Notes: generated from the sequence alone by a model not told the origin. A stretch of 64,000 nt of DNA from Neisseria sp. Marseille-Q5346 (GCF_946902045.1 NZ_OX336253.1:372001-436000), one strand, 5' to 3'; numbered from the stretch's first letter, positions 18,552-28,463 are shown. Program-made: numbers and translations.

Positions 18552-19535
18552 TTATGGCAGCAACATGCTGCCTGTCATCACTTCTTCATTAAAAAGATAT
18601 GAGACGGATTCTTCATTGCTGATACGGCGTACCGTTTCAGCCAGCAAACCGGCAATAGTTACTTGACGGATGCGTTCACATTTTTTAGCTGCTTCAGACA
18701 ACGGAATCGTATCTGTTACAACTACTTGGTCAATTTCGGAAGAAGCAATTCGACTCACTGCTTCACCAGAGAATACTGCATGGCTGGCGTATGCCAGTAC
18801 ACGATCTGCACCGCGCTCTTTCAGGGCAACGGCTGCTTTACACAAAGTATTTGCCGTATCGATCATATCATCTACGATCAAGCAGGTACGGCCTTGAATG
18901 TCACCGATAATATTCATTACTTCAGCCACGTTGGCTTTAGGACGACGTTTGTCGATAATGGCCAAATCAGCATTTAAAGATTTAGCAACAGCACGTGCAC
19001 GTACAACACCACCGATATCAGGGCTGACAACAGTCAGATTGTCGATACGTTGTTGTTTAATATCGTTCAATAAAATCGGGGTAGCGTAAATATTATCTAC
19101 CGGAATATCGAAGAAACCTTGAATTTGGTCGGCATGTAAGTCAACAGTCAATACGCGGTCAATACCGGCTGAGTACAACATATTCGCAACCAATTTAGCG
19201 GAAATCGGTACACGAACAGAGCGAGGACGGCGATCTTGACGCGCATAGCCAAAGTAAGGAATCGCGGCAGTAATACGACCGGCAGAAGCACGTTTGAGTG
19301 CATCGGCCATAGTCAAAATTTCCATCAGGTTGTCATTGGTTGGCGCGCAGGTAGGTTGCAAAATAAACACATCGCGACCACGCACATTTTCCAACAATTC
19401 AATGGCTACTTCGCCATCAGAGAATTTGGAAACAGTGGCTTCACCGAGTGAAATATCCAAATGTTTGACAACACGTTGCGCCAATTCCGGATTTGCATTA
19501 CCGGTAAACACCATTAAACTGTCATAAGCAGCCAT
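18552..19535 (-). CDS. prs: Ribose-phosphate pyrophosphokinase
   Basis: Prs makes PRPP from ribose-5-phosphate and ATP for nucleotide, His, Trp and NAD synthesis. The 327-aa protein has the PRPP-binding [14 protein letters not shown] loop near residue 225, the ATP-site region [14 protein letters not shown], and [20 protein letters not shown] 19535 follows AGGTGAAG and starts at [10 protein letters not shown], the standard neisserial N-terminus; an in-frame start 42 bases upstream is unlikely. It heads the prs-rplY unit and lies downstream of the tRNA-Gln array. Confidence 0.97.
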   Translation of the reverse strand: MAAYDSLMVFTGNANPELAQRVVKHLDISLGEATVSKFSDGEVAIELLENVRGRDVFILQPTCAPTNDNLMEILTMADALKRASAGRITAAIPYFGYARQDRRPRSVRVPISAKLVANMLYSAGIDRVLTVDLHADQIQGFFDIPVDNIYATPILLNDIKQQRIDNLTVVSPDIGGVVRARAVAKSLNADLAIIDKRRPKANVAEVMNIIGDIQGRTCLIVDDMIDTANTLCKAAVALKERGADRVLAYASHAVFSGEAVSRIASSEIDQVVVTDTIPLSEAAKKCERIRQVTIAGLLAETVRRISNEESVSYLFNEEVMTGSMLLP

Positions 19536-19678
19536 ATCTTCACCTGATTCAAGATTTGATTTACGCGCAGAAAACATTACGCTTCCCTCTGCCCCATGTC
19601 TAAGACACTAATTACGCGATTATACGCGTAAAGACGGGTAAAAAAAAGTTTTTCAGCGTTATTTTGCTCTTAGCGTAA

Positions 19679-19708
19679 AAAAGCGTGTAAGAAAACTTAC
19701 ACGCTTTT
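19679..19708 (-). terminator. Terminator after the tRNA-Gln array
   Basis: AAAAGCGTGTAAG (19679-19691) and CTTACACGCTTTT (19696-19708) form a perfect 13-base stem with a 4-base loop, immediately downstream (minus strand) of the third tRNA. Confidence 0.88.
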
Positions 19709-19711
19709 ATT

Positions 19712-19787
19712 TGGCTGGGGAGGAAGGATTCGAACCTTCGCATGCTGGAATCAAAATCCAGTGTCTTAACCGCTTGACGACTCCCCA
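19712..19787 (-). tRNA. tRNA-Gln (anticodon TTG), copy closest to prs
   Basis: The minus strand folds as a full cloverleaf: acceptor TGGGGAG/CTCCCCA, anticodon arm CTGGA-TTTTGAT-TCCAG with anticodon TTG, T arm with GGTTCGAATCC, and an encoded CCA end. U1-A72 pairing is the glutamine-type acceptor. Confidence 0.97.
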
Positions 19788-19798
19788 ATAAAGGGTGT

Positions 19799-19874
19799 TG
19801 GCTGGGGAGGAAGGATTCGAACCTTCGCATGCTGGAATCAAAATCCAGTGTCTTAACCGCTTGACGACTCCCCA
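19799..19874 (-). tRNA. tRNA-Gln (anticodon TTG), middle copy
   Basis: Identical over the 76-base gene to the neighbouring copies as far as I can align them, including the TTG anticodon and encoded CCA. It is separated from the other copies by 11 and 10 bases. Confidence 0.97.
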
Positions 19875-19884
19875 ACAAAGGGTT

Positions 19885-19960
19885 TGGCTGGGGAGGAAGG
19901 ATTCGAACCTTCGCATGCTGGAATCAAAATCCAGTGTCTTAACCGCTTGACGACTCCCCA
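19885..19960 (-). tRNA. tRNA-Gln (anticodon TTG), copy closest to ispE
   Basis: Third tandem copy with the same cloverleaf, anticodon TTG and CCA end. It starts 5 bases after the ispE stop codon, so processing from a common lolB-ispE-tRNA transcript is likely. Confidence 0.97.
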
Positions 19961-19965
19961 ACTTA

Positions 19966-20814
19966 CTAAATCATATGATACAGTGGATGAACATCTAATC
20001 CTTCCACACAATAAGCTTCATATGATTGAGAAACCTGTTGGTAAATTGTATGTGCTTCTTGATGAGATTCACTTGCTATAAACAAACAAGCCCCGGAACC
20101 AGTCATTAATGCATGACCATATTGGGATAACTCAACATAAGCCTTCCAAACTTCAGGATATTCCTGAAACACAACCGCCTGCATATCATTTTGAAACGGC
20201 TGTAACGATTGGAAAGTCGGCATTATGCTGGGTTTGGAATCCCGTGTCAAGCCTTCATGCGCAAAAATTTTAGCTGTTGCCACATGGACGGGGGGCTTAA
20301 CGATAACATACCATTGTTTAGGGACATCTATTTCAGCCAGCTTCTCGCCCACGCCTTTGGCAAAAGCACTTCTTCCAAAAATAAAAAAAGGAACATCTGC
20401 GCCAAGACTTACGCCTAAATCAATCAGTTGCTGCCTGCTCAAGCCGCATTGCCACCATTGGTTTAAAACCATTAAGACTGTGGCTGCATCAGAGCTGCCA
20501 CCGCCCAATCCGCCTCCGGTCGGAATCACCTTATCCAACCAGATTTCAACGCCGTGCGGCACGTTTGCATAGGGCAGTAATAATTTAGCCGCCCGATAAG
20601 TCAAGTCTTGCTCAGGCTTAAGCCCTTCGACCGGCGTATGCAGAATAATCTGCCCATCAGTACGCATTTTCAGATGAACGGTATCGTATAAGCCGATCAA
20701 ACAGAAAATACTTTCCAAATTATGATAACCATCGCTCCTACGGCCGGTAATCCTCAAATCCAAATTTAATTTAGCCGGCGCAGGAAAGGCTTGAATTTCC
20801 TCTGAAACAGACAT
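19966..20814 (-). CDS. ispE: 4-diphosphocytidyl-2-C-methyl-D-erythritol kinase
   Basis: IspE phosphorylates CDP-methylerythritol in the MEP isoprenoid pathway. The protein (282 aa from ATG 20814) is a GHMP kinase: [17 protein letters not shown] at the start, the ATP-binding [17 protein letters not shown] near residue 95, and the C-terminal [10 protein letters not shown] glycine motif. ATG 20814 was chosen because homology begins at about QAFPAPAK; the longer start at 20841 would overlap lolB by 19 bases. It is downstream of lolB and directly upstream of the tRNA-Gln array. Confidence 0.95.
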   Translation of the reverse strand: MSVSEEIQAFPAPAKLNLDLRITGRRSDGYHNLESIFCLIGLYDTVHLKMRTDGQIILHTPVEGLKPEQDLTYRAAKLLLPYANVPHGVEIWLDKVIPTGGGLGGGSSDAATVLMVLNQWWQCGLSRQQLIDLGVSLGADVPFFIFGRSAFAKGVGEKLAEIDVPKQWYVIVKPPVHVATAKIFAHEGLTRDSKPSIMPTFQSLQPFQNDMQAVVFQEYPEVWKAYVELSQYGHALMTGSGACLFIASESHQEAHTIYQQVSQSYEAYCVEGLDVHPLYHMI

Positions 20815-20822
20815 GGCATCTT

Positions 20823-21407
20823 CTATTTGCGTGCTGCGCATCGGGTTTGTCCATTCTTATCCAAAGAGTGGTTTACCGTATCGAACACCAAGCGGATATT
20901 AAACTTGGCATTCTCAAGTTGAAGCGTTTTGGGCTGCCCTGAACTATTTAAAGTGCGCGATATCGTCCAGTCAAACTGCTCCAGACGGCCATCAGGCAGA
21001 ATTTTGTATGGCGCATTGGCAACGCGTTTACCATCTGCCCAAATATGCAGATATTGAACCGGTAAAGCAAAGCCCAAAAGCTGTCTGCTCAATTCCTCAG
21101 CCGTTTCCGCCTGATAAACCTTACCCTTACTGTCTACTGCCAATACACCTTCGCTGTCTTGACATAGCTGGCCTACGGTATTGCCCAATGGGGTATTCAC
21201 ATCAATGGTTTGAACCGCGTTCTGATAAGTCCAGTCGAAATTGGCATAAGAGCCTTTGCCTTCCACTTTGACAGCCAAACGACCATCTGCGCTAAAATCC
21301 TGCACCTGCTCGGCCGCTTGCCAACTGTTTTGCTGAGGTAAGTTTGGCTGCGCACAGGCAGCTAAAAGCAATAAGGCTGCAACCGATGATAATTGTTTTA
21401 AATTCAT
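20823..21407 (-). CDS. lolB: Outer-membrane lipoprotein receptor LolB
   Basis: LolB accepts lipoproteins from the periplasmic carrier LolA and inserts them in the outer membrane. The 194-aa protein has a lipoprotein signal with lipobox LAAC (Cys18), then the LolB barrel with [20 protein letters not shown] and [17 protein letters not shown]. The lolB-ispE-tRNA-Gln-prs-rplY order is conserved in beta-proteobacteria. A DUS pair separates it from the upstream TPR gene. Confidence 0.94.
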   Translation of the reverse strand: MNLKQLSSVAALLLLAACAQPNLPQQNSWQAAEQVQDFSADGRLAVKVEGKGSYANFDWTYQNAVQTIDVNTPLGNTVGQLCQDSEGVLAVDSKGKVYQAETAEELSRQLLGFALPVQYLHIWADGKRVANAPYKILPDGRLEQFDWTISRTLNSSGQPKTLQLENAKFNIRLVFDTVNHSLDKNGQTRCAARK

Positions 21408-21421
21408 GGATATTCCTTCAT

Positions 21422-21456
21422 AGGCCGTCTGAAATCAAACGCTTTTCAGACGGCCT
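21422..21456 (-). terminator. DUS-pair terminator between the TPR gene and lolB
   Basis: AGGCCGTCTGAA (21422-21433) and TTCAGACGGCCT (21445-21456), 7 bases beyond the TPR gene stop on the minus strand. Confidence 0.7.
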
Positions 21457-21463
21457 TTTGGTT

Positions 21464-23326
21464 TTATTTGTGTTTTTGAGTATGCGGTTTGCTGGGCGTT
21501 ATACCGAATTTGGACATTGTCTCTTTTAATACTCGGAGATTGCTTCCACGTTTCAAGCCGTCATTCCAGATTTCTTTGGCCTTGTCTTGGTCGCCAAGTG
21601 CCCATAGGACTTCGCCCAAATGTGCGGCGACTTCGGCTTCAGGTTCTTTTTCGTAGGCATATTGGATATACGGCAAAGCCATTTGGGCATCGCCTTTAAG
21701 ATAATAAGCCCAGCCTACACTGTCATTAATGGCTGCGCTTTCCGGCTCCATCTGATAGGCCGTCTGAACCATTTTAAACGCTTCTTCCAAATCCTTGCCG
21801 TTAGACAGCAAGGTATAGCCCAAAGCATTCCAACCGTGCGGATTGTCCGGATACAACTCAACAACTCGGCGCAAATCGGCAATCGCCTTTCCTGGCTGAT
21901 TCAGCTTCTCATACACCATCGAACGCTGATACAACACATTGGCAAGCAACTCCGGAGAAGCTTGGGTTTTTAAGGATTTTTCAGTGGAATTTACCAAGCT
22001 GTTCAAAGCGTTCAACGATTCTTGAAGATTGGTATTTTTAGACAATACAAACAAAGCCGTATTTAGCAAATCACTGGCTTCAAAATAACGTCCTCTTTGC
22101 TCGGGCATTTTTTGTGCGCGTTGCACCAAAGCCCAAGCCTCTTTATGGTTGCCCTGTTTGGCTTCGATGGAAGCAGCCAAAATGGTCTTATCAAACGTAT
22201 AAGCCGTAGCTGTTACCTTATCCAGCCATTGTTTGGCTTTGGCAAAATCTTCAGCATCATTGTAAGAAACCGCGCCAATCAACGCCGCACGGCTGCGCTG
22301 CTCTTCCGTACCAGCTTTATAAGCCTTTTCCAGATAACTGTTTACCGCAGAAATATTTTCCGTCTTGCTGGCGGACAATAAGGCGGCCTGAATATACAAA
22401 TCAGGGTTGGGATTTTCTTCCAACAAAGTCTGCAAACGCTTAAAAGCCTTATCATTTTGGCCATGAGCGATCAAATTGGCGATGTCTAATTCCTGCCAAA
22501 TCGGAGATAAGGTTTTGGTGTCTGTCTCTTTGAAGAAATTGTCCAGAATATCAGGATGCCGTTGCGCCATCAGTCTCAATGTAACAAAAGTCGGTGGCAA
22601 AATTTCATTGTCTAACTTGGCCAATCGCTGCAATGCCGCAATGGCGTGTTTCTTTTGACCGTCTTTTGCACTAAAAATTGCATCCGCAATCGCCGCTTCT
22701 GGAAAGTCTTTATAATTCAATGCTGTTTTATGTACTTGCTTGACCGCATCGCTGGTCAGATTCGGCTGTTGGGCTGCGGTTTGTGCCAAAAGCAGGAACA
22801 CGCGCTTTTGCTCATCTTCACTACCGCCTGCAATTACCTTGTCCAAGCCGCTCAAATTCTTATCGGCTTTACCCAGCAGCAAATTGCGCAACCAAATCAT
22901 ACGCTTTTGTGTTTCACCAGGCTCAGGCTCGATTTCGCGCCATTTTTGGTAAATGGCTTCAGCCTGTTCAAATGCGTTTAAAGAAACCGCCATCTCCAAA
23001 GCGCGTTCGGCCACTTCGGGAGATTTGGTGCTATGCAACGTCAAAATATACGTAAACAGCGCAGAAGCCGCATCGCCCTTTTGTAAAGCCAGTTCTGAAT
23101 TTAACAAAGTAAAAACCTGCGAGGTGCGGTTTTGTATACCCAACAGACGTATCCGCTCCTGCTCGCGCTCTTCGGGAGAAAAACGGTCGGCACGGCTTTT
23201 CTTTTTAATAATCTTAGCCGATTCAAAAACTGCATTTGAATCGCCAGGCGCAGCAAAAGTTTGTGTAGCAAACAACATCATTACAGCCGCAGCTGCCACT
23301 CGAATACGTGATGGGGAAAACAACAT
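21464..23326 (-). CDS. Exported tetratricopeptide-repeat protein
   Basis: This 620-aa protein has a Sec signal peptide (MLFSPSRIRVAAAAVMMLFA, cleavage near TFAAP) and is otherwise helical with TPR-like repeats. The clearest are near the C-terminus: YQRSMVYEKLNQPGKAIADL, NPHGWNALGYTLLSNGKDLE, AAINDSVGWAYYLKGDAQMA and AAHLGEVLWALGDQDKAKEI. TPRs mediate protein contacts, here in the periplasm. Its place upstream of lolB matches a conserved beta-proteobacterial arrangement, hinting at envelope biogenesis, but no function is established. ATG 23326 has an AAGGAT ribosome site; an in-frame ATG at 23374 overlaps a single DUS. An internal DUS is translated as VQTAY. Confidence 0.85.
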   Translation of the reverse strand: MLFSPSRIRVAAAAVMMLFATQTFAAPGDSNAVFESAKIIKKKSRADRFSPEEREQERIRLLGIQNRTSQVFTLLNSELALQKGDAASALFTYILTLHSTKSPEVAERALEMAVSLNAFEQAEAIYQKWREIEPEPGETQKRMIWLRNLLLGKADKNLSGLDKVIAGGSEDEQKRVFLLLAQTAAQQPNLTSDAVKQVHKTALNYKDFPEAAIADAIFSAKDGQKKHAIAALQRLAKLDNEILPPTFVTLRLMAQRHPDILDNFFKETDTKTLSPIWQELDIANLIAHGQNDKAFKRLQTLLEENPNPDLYIQAALLSASKTENISAVNSYLEKAYKAGTEEQRSRAALIGAVSYNDAEDFAKAKQWLDKVTATAYTFDKTILAASIEAKQGNHKEAWALVQRAQKMPEQRGRYFEASDLLNTALFVLSKNTNLQESLNALNSLVNSTEKSLKTQASPELLANVLYQRSMVYEKLNQPGKAIADLRRVVELYPDNPHGWNALGYTLLSNGKDLEEAFKMVQTAYQMEPESAAINDSVGWAYYLKGDAQMALPYIQYAYEKEPEAEVAAHLGEVLWALGDQDKAKEIWNDGLKRGSNLRVLKETMSKFGITPSKPHTQKHK

Positions 23327-23501
23327 AACTATCCTTTTTGAGAACCTGCCGGCATTTTCAGACGGCCTAAGCACTTGCAGAACAGACGCAAAGCTTTATT
23401 TATCATTCAGGCATAACTGTAACACACGCACCCTATTTTGTTGACACGGTAACCGTAAACCTTGTGTAATCCTCATCTGCATAAAACAATCAGCACCAAA
23501 A

Positions 23502-24107
23502 ATGAATACCGACCAACTTATCCATTTCCTCACTCAAGCTTCACACTTCAGCAGCCGTATGCAAGCAGAGCGCAATCAATTAGTTACCGCCCAAACGGTC
23601 AAAGAAGCAGCTGTTTTGGTCGGTATTGTTTTGCATGAAGATGCGTGGCAAATTTTACTGACCAAAAGAGCCGATACCTTAAGGCAGCACACCGGGCAAA
23701 TCGCCTTTGCCGGCGGCCGCAAAGATGCCCAAGACGACAGCCTAATGGCAACGGCGTTAAGAGAAGCTTATGAAGAAACCGCCATTCCGATTACCGCATG
23801 GCAGACTTTTGCGCCGCTACCCTTTTATGACACGCCTTCCGGCTATCGTGTTACACCTGTTCCGGCAATTTGCGTCCAGCCCGTCAACCCCAAAGCCAAT
23901 CCCGACGAAGTAGCAGAAATTTTTTATCTGCCTTTGGACTTCGCCTTAAACCTGCAAAACTACACATTCCGCCAACTTCATCACAACAATCAAACCCTCG
24001 CCCTCCCCGCCCTGCCTTTCCAACACTACGACATCTGGGGGCTGACCGCACTCATTCTATACGGACTGGCAGAACGTTATCAGCAATATTGCCAAGCTTT
24101 TAAATAA
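23502..24107 (+). CDS. Nudix hydrolase, CoA-pyrophosphatase type
   Basis: This 201-aa protein has the CoA-specific Nudix signature ILLTKRADTLRQHTGQIAFA followed by GG and the Nudix helix TALREAYEETAI. Characterised relatives (NudL, PCD1) split CoA into 3',5'-ADP and phosphopantetheine with Mg or Mn. The strict Nudix box glutamate region reads GRKDAQDD, with the spacing typical of the CoA group. It stands alone on the plus strand, divergent from the TPR gene and ended by a DUS pair. Substrate is inferred from the signature. Confidence 0.85.
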   Translation: MNTDQLIHFLTQASHFSSRMQAERNQLVTAQTVKEAAVLVGIVLHEDAWQILLTKRADTLRQHTGQIAFAGGRKDAQDDSLMATALREAYEETAIPITAWQTFAPLPFYDTPSGYRVTPVPAICVQPVNPKANPDEVAEIFYLPLDFALNLQNYTFRQLHHNNQTLALPALPFQHYDIWGLTALILYGLAERYQQYCQAFK

Positions 24108-24111
24108 GGCA

Positions 24112-24142
24112 AGGCCGTCTGAAACCAATATTCAGACGGCCT
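24112..24142. terminator. DUS-pair terminator between the Nudix gene and cysG
   Basis: AGGCCGTCTGAA (24112-24123) and TTCAGACGGCCT (24131-24142) with a 7-base loop between convergent genes. Confidence 0.75.
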
Positions 24143-24159
24143 GAGTTAATCCATTCTCT

Positions 24160-25557
24160 TTACGCGGCTTCTTCGAAATATTCGATACCTTCTCCGAACC
24201 ATTTCATCTCATTGCGCAAGGCAACCACTTCCCCAATCACCATTAAAGCCGGACGCTCCGCTTCGGCAGCCAACAAGCCCAAATCTTTCAGACGGCCTGT
24301 CCGCACGGTTTGATTCGGTAAAGTCCCATTGGAAATCACGGCGACAGGCGTAGAAGGCTGCCTGCCATAAGCCATCAGTTTTTCCGCAATCTCGGTCGCT
24401 TTAAGCGTCCCCATATAAATTACCAACGTTTGGCGGCTTAAAGCCAAAGTCTGCCAATCGGGCTGGCTGCCCTCATGTTTACTGTGGCCGGTCACAAATA
24501 AAGCACTTTGTGCGCAATCGCGATGGGTTAACGGAATACCAGCATAAGCAGTGGCACCAAGCGCGGCAGTAATGCCCGGCACAATGCGGTAGGCAATTCC
24601 GGCCTGATGCAGGGTTTGCACTTCCTCCCCGCCACGCCCGAACACAAACGGATCGCCGCCTTTCAACCTCACTACGCGCTCGCCTTTTTGAGCATGTTCA
24701 ACCAATAGACGGTTGGTTTCTTCCTGCTGGACATGATGCGCACCGGCGCGTTTGCCTACACTAATTTTCACCGCATCTTTACGCACCATCGCCAAAATCT
24801 CATCCGACACCAAAGCATCGTAAAACACGGTATCCGCAGCCTGAATCGCCTGCAAAGCATGTATGGTCAGTAAGCCCGGATCGCCCGGCCCTGCGCCCAC
24901 CAAAACCACTTCGCCGCCAAACGGCGTTTCCCGGTTCAACTGCGTGATCAATTCGCGTTCCGCCGCTTCGATATTGTTTTGAGCCGCAAAAATACCGAAA
25001 CGGCTGTCAAACAACTTTTCCCAAAAATAACGGCGTTGTTCGACATTATTCAGCGTTTGCTTAACCTTCTCACGCCATTTGCCGGCAATACGCGCCATTG
25101 TACCCGTATGCAGCGGAATCAATGTCTCGATAATCTGCCGCCATTTCCGCGCCAAAACAGGCGCAGTACCACCACTGGATATGGCTATTTTCAACGGCCC
25201 CCTATCCACCACGGCAGGCACGATAAACGAACACAAGTCCGCCGTATCCACCGTATTGCACAATTTCGCCCGTCGTTCCGCCGCTTCAAAAACACGGCGG
25301 TTAAATCCATCATCATTCGTTGCCGCAATAACAAAATACACTTCGTCCAGCATGGCTTCTTCAAACAAGCCGCCCAGCCAAACTATTTTCCCTTCAGTCG
25401 CCCATTGCTGAAACTGCGGATTCAAAGTTTCCGCAACAACGCGCACACGCGCTCCGGCAGACAACAGACTTTCCGCCTTGCGCTCGGCAACCTTGCCCGC
25501 GCCTGCCAGTAAAACTGGGCGGTCTCTCAAATCGGCAAACAAAGGATAATGGCTCAT
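24160..25557 (-). CDS. cysG: Siroheme synthase (multifunctional)
   Basis: CysG makes siroheme for sulfite and nitrite reductases. The 465-aa protein carries both halves: an N-terminal precorrin-2 dehydrogenase/ferrochelatase (residues 1 to ~205; LLAGAGKVAERKAESLL NAD-binding loop, ISSGGTAPVLARKWR) and a C-terminal uroporphyrinogen-III methyltransferase (from ~215; VGAGPGDPGLLT, RLKGGDPFVFGRGGEE). A DUS at 24287-24298 is translated in frame as TGRLKD. No sulfate-assimilation genes flank it in the window. It is full length. Confidence 0.97.
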   Translation of the reverse strand: MSHYPLFADLRDRPVLLAGAGKVAERKAESLLSAGARVRVVAETLNPQFQQWATEGKIVWLGGLFEEAMLDEVYFVIAATNDDGFNRRVFEAAERRAKLCNTVDTADLCSFIVPAVVDRGPLKIAISSGGTAPVLARKWRQIIETLIPLHTGTMARIAGKWREKVKQTLNNVEQRRYFWEKLFDSRFGIFAAQNNIEAAERELITQLNRETPFGGEVVLVGAGPGDPGLLTIHALQAIQAADTVFYDALVSDEILAMVRKDAVKISVGKRAGAHHVQQEETNRLLVEHAQKGERVVRLKGGDPFVFGRGGEEVQTLHQAGIAYRIVPGITAALGATAYAGIPLTHRDCAQSALFVTGHSKHEGSQPDWQTLALSRQTLVIYMGTLKATEIAEKLMAYGRQPSTPVAVISNGTLPNQTVRTGRLKDLGLLAAEAERPALMVIGEVVALRNEMKWFGEGIEYFEEAA

Positions 25558-25876
25558 GGTCGTGCTCTTGCTTTATCAATGATTGTCCGCCGATATTAAA
25601 GGCCGTCTGAAAAAATAGGAAAGAATGGTTTCTGATTTTCTTATGGTGTTTGGTTATATGCCTGCAAAAACCGTCTTTCGAATAACAAAACATTCAGACA
25701 GCCTTTTTGAATTTCAATCATAAACCGAATTATTTTAGATATTTGCTATCAAACGGGGAACTTATTTTCTGCTCTTCCTACTAAAAAGTCTTAACAATTA
25801 TTCATATCAACAACTTAAGTGATATTAATTTGTTAAGGTAATTTCAAAATATAATATTTAGAAGCGAATATACAGC
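25558..25876. other. Intergenic region cysG to dextranase-like gene
   Basis: This 319-base region holds a DUS at 25600-25611, a one-mismatch inverted partner TTCAGACAGCCT at 25693-25704, and from 25730 a strongly A/T-rich stretch leading into the GH66 gene. I saw no convincing promoter consensus, operator or gene. Short frames here are not supported. Confidence 0.6.
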
Positions 25877-28441
25877 ATGACAACTGAAGCAAAAACAGCC
25901 CCTTTGCCGACTATTCTCTTTAACAAGGCAGCCTATGCCAACGGCGATGATGCTATTCTGAACATCTCCAATGCGACAGACAAAATCACCTCTGTTACCG
26001 TCAGCCATTTGGGTACGGAAATCCAAAAATTGGATAATCTGAACTCAACCTCCGTCAAACTCTCTTCCGATATTTTTTCACCCAATTCAGGCTACGTCGT
26101 CAAAGTAGAAACCGTTGACAGCACCGGCAACCACACCAGCAAAACACTGGGATTGTCTGTCGAAGACGACTGGACCATTTTCCCCCGCTATGGCGTAGTA
26201 GCGGGGTCTAACGATAATTCGGCAGAACGAAACAACTCCATGACCAATGACCAGCTCAAAGGCTATCAAAACAATATCGATCAGCTGGCACAAATGCACA
26301 TCAACAATTATTTCTTCTATGATGTGTACGACACAACCTCCAATCCATTTCCAAACGTAAACAGCTTCAAGCAAGAATGGGCGACTTGGGCTGTCAGAAA
26401 CGGCCAACCAAACCCTCCCCAAATCGATACCCTGCTGATTAAAAACCTCGTGAACAAAATTCACGAAAAAGGCGGCAGTGCCATGCTCTACAATATGCTT
26501 AACGCCGCCTCCAATGACGAACTCGATAACCCGGCCATCAAAGAAATTTTAAATAATGTCAAACTCTACAATGCCCAAGAGCATTCCAACTTCGGCAAAG
26601 CCGGTGCAGAGACCAAAACATCCGTACAACAATTCGTCGATCCTGCCGACAAAAGCTGGCAAAACCATATCGTCAACACCATGATCAAAGCCCTGAAAAC
26701 AGGCGGCTTTGACGGCTGGCAGGCCGACACCATGGGTGATAACCTCGTTTACAAAATACAAAACGGCCAAAAGACTGAAAACTTCAGAATGTCTGACGGT
26801 TATGACGATTTGTCAGCCGCGGCTGCGGAAAAACTACACGATTACGGTCAAACTTATATGATCAACGACATCAGCACCGGCAGGGCCGATGTCTTATCTG
26901 CCACCGGCATGGATGTTCCTTACTCAGAAATCTGGCCACGCGATTTTAAAGATACAGCCGGAAATACCCATTATGAAAACCACAACTATGCCGAGCTTAA
27001 ACGCTTGGTAGGTCGTCTGTACGATTACAATCACGTTTCCCCGATTATTGCCGCCTATACTCAAAAAGATACCCAGCTAGAAGATCATTCTTCCGAACTC
27101 AATCCGGACAACGAATTGCTGGTCGATGCCGTTATCGCAGCGAGTGGCGGCTACCACATGACTGTTGCCGCATTAAACAACCTCCCGGATAAAAACGCAC
27201 ATGGTTTTGGTATTTTGCAAGATCCATACTATCCCGCTCAAACGCTCAAAACCAACGAAATCCTGGCCAAATCAGAATTCAACTATCAACAATTCATTAC
27301 CGCCTATGAGGAGCTGCTTCGCGGCGAAGGCTTGGTTGAACTCAAAGACAGTCATGCCTCCATCGTAGCATCCGACGGCTACGACATGACTTCCATCTCA
27401 GGTGAAGGAGGCAAAGTTTATACATGGACCAAAGCCACCGCAGACGGCGGCCGAGTTGTCCAATTAATCAATCTCGCAGGCCTCGACAAAGACACCAATT
27501 GGAACAGCTCCAACCACCACACGCTGAAACTCGACAACCCTAAAGTCAGAATCCCGTTTGATATAGAAATCAGCGCAGAACAGGCCGAGCAAGCCATCGT
27601 ACAACTGGCTTCCCCCGACTCAGACGATATATCCATGCACACATTGGAATCTTCCGTCATCTATGAAAACGGCAAACCGGTGGCACTGGAAGTCACCGTA
27701 CCGAGCCTGGATGTCTGGGATATGCTTTATGTCAGCAATTTAGGGCAGGCAAGCGTCAGCCAAACCTTTGCCGACGACAAAACCACATTCAACGGCACCC
27801 ACACCGACGACCATATCAAAGGTACTGAAAGCGAAGACATCATCTACGGCAACCGGGGCAATGATGAGATTCACGGCGGCAGCGGCAATGACAAATTGTC
27901 CGGTGGCACCGGCGACGACGTTATCAACGGCGATGCTGGCAGCGATATTCTCTACGGAGGCGGTGGCAATGACCATCTAAACGGCGGTTTAGACAACGAC
28001 ACGCTGTATGGCGGCGCCGGTAACGATACTATGTTGGGCGAAGCAGGCAACGACATCATTCACGGCGGCGCAGGCAACGACACACTATTCGGCGGCTTAG
28101 GGGACGATATATTGCGCGGCGAAGCCGGTAACGATACCTATGTATTCAATCGCGGCGAAGGCCATGACACCATTTTCGACCATCACGGCACAAACGCCAT
28201 CCAATTCGGCGCAGGCATCTCCCTCTCGGATCTGTCACTCGAAACAGTCAACGAAAAGGACGGCACGACTTGGAACATCACCATTCGTGGCGAAAACAAT
28301 CACAATGACCTCATCACCATCGACCACCAATATGCCGGCATCCATACCGACGCCCAAGGTAAAAAAATTCCCTCAGTCAGCGAATTCCGCTTTGACGAAG
28401 GTACGTTCAACATTGACCAGTTAATGCATATTTTAGGTTAA
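25877..28441 (+). CDS. GH66 dextranase-like glucanase with C-terminal RTX repeats
   Basis: The 854-aa protein combines a glycoside hydrolase family 66 catalytic region with a type I secretion tail. Residues ~5-95 form a beta domain like that preceding GH66 (FNKAAYANGDDAILNI). The catalytic part starts with DDWTIFPRYG (97-106). GFDGWQADTMGDN (277-289) corresponds to the GH66 nucleophile motif (Asp284) and VPYSEIWP (347-354) to the acid/base (Glu351). GH66 enzymes cut or cyclise alpha-1,6-glucan (dextran). Residues 658-756 are eleven calcium-binding nonapeptides of GGxGNDxLx type, and the last ~100 residues resemble an RTX secretion end. There is no Sec signal, so export by an ABC/MFP/TolC system is expected; none is encoded here. 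The gene is monocistronic. Confidence 0.88.
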   Translation: MTTEAKTAPLPTILFNKAAYANGDDAILNISNATDKITSVTVSHLGTEIQKLDNLNSTSVKLSSDIFSPNSGYVVKVETVDSTGNHTSKTLGLSVEDDWTIFPRYGVVAGSNDNSAERNNSMTNDQLKGYQNNIDQLAQMHINNYFFYDVYDTTSNPFPNVNSFKQEWATWAVRNGQPNPPQIDTLLIKNLVNKIHEKGGSAMLYNMLNAASNDELDNPAIKEILNNVKLYNAQEHSNFGKAGAETKTSVQQFVDPADKSWQNHIVNTMIKALKTGGFDGWQADTMGDNLVYKIQNGQKTENFRMSDGYDDLSAAAAEKLHDYGQTYMINDISTGRADVLSATGMDVPYSEIWPRDFKDTAGNTHYENHNYAELKRLVGRLYDYNHVSPIIAAYTQKDTQLEDHSSELNPDNELLVDAVIAASGGYHMTVAALNNLPDKNAHGFGILQDPYYPAQTLKTNEILAKSEFNYQQFITAYEELLRGEGLVELKDSHASIVASDGYDMTSISGEGGKVYTWTKATADGGRVVQLINLAGLDKDTNWNSSNHHTLKLDNPKVRIPFDIEISAEQAEQAIVQLASPDSDDISMHTLESSVIYENGKPVALEVTVPSLDVWDMLYVSNLGQASVSQTFADDKTTFNGTHTDDHIKGTESEDIIYGNRGNDEIHGGSGNDKLSGGTGDDVINGDAGSDILYGGGGNDHLNGGLDNDTLYGGAGNDTMLGEAGNDIIHGGAGNDTLFGGLGDDILRGEAGNDTYVFNRGEGHDTIFDHHGTNAIQFGAGISLSDLSLETVNEKDGTTWNITIRGENNHNDLITIDHQYAGIHTDAQGKKIPSVSEFRFDEGTFNIDQLMHILG

Positions 28442-28463
28442 CCATTAAAATATTGAGCATCCC

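Noticed and set aside
19612..19961. Minus-strand and plus-strand frames across the tRNA-Gln array
   Set aside because: Their repeated peptides are simply the three tRNA copies translated; the RNA genes explain the sequence fully.
24979..25512. 177-codon frame antisense to cysG
   Set aside because: Basic, low-quality translation fully inside a well-supported gene; no independent evidence.
25394..25693. 99-codon minus-strand frame upstream of cysG
   Set aside because: It overlaps the cysG start in another frame, runs through a DUS, and its translation has no recognisable features.
27848..28144. Apparent tandem DNA repeat
   Set aside because: The period-27 pattern is the RTX nonapeptide series at protein level; the DNA units differ too much for a minisatellite.
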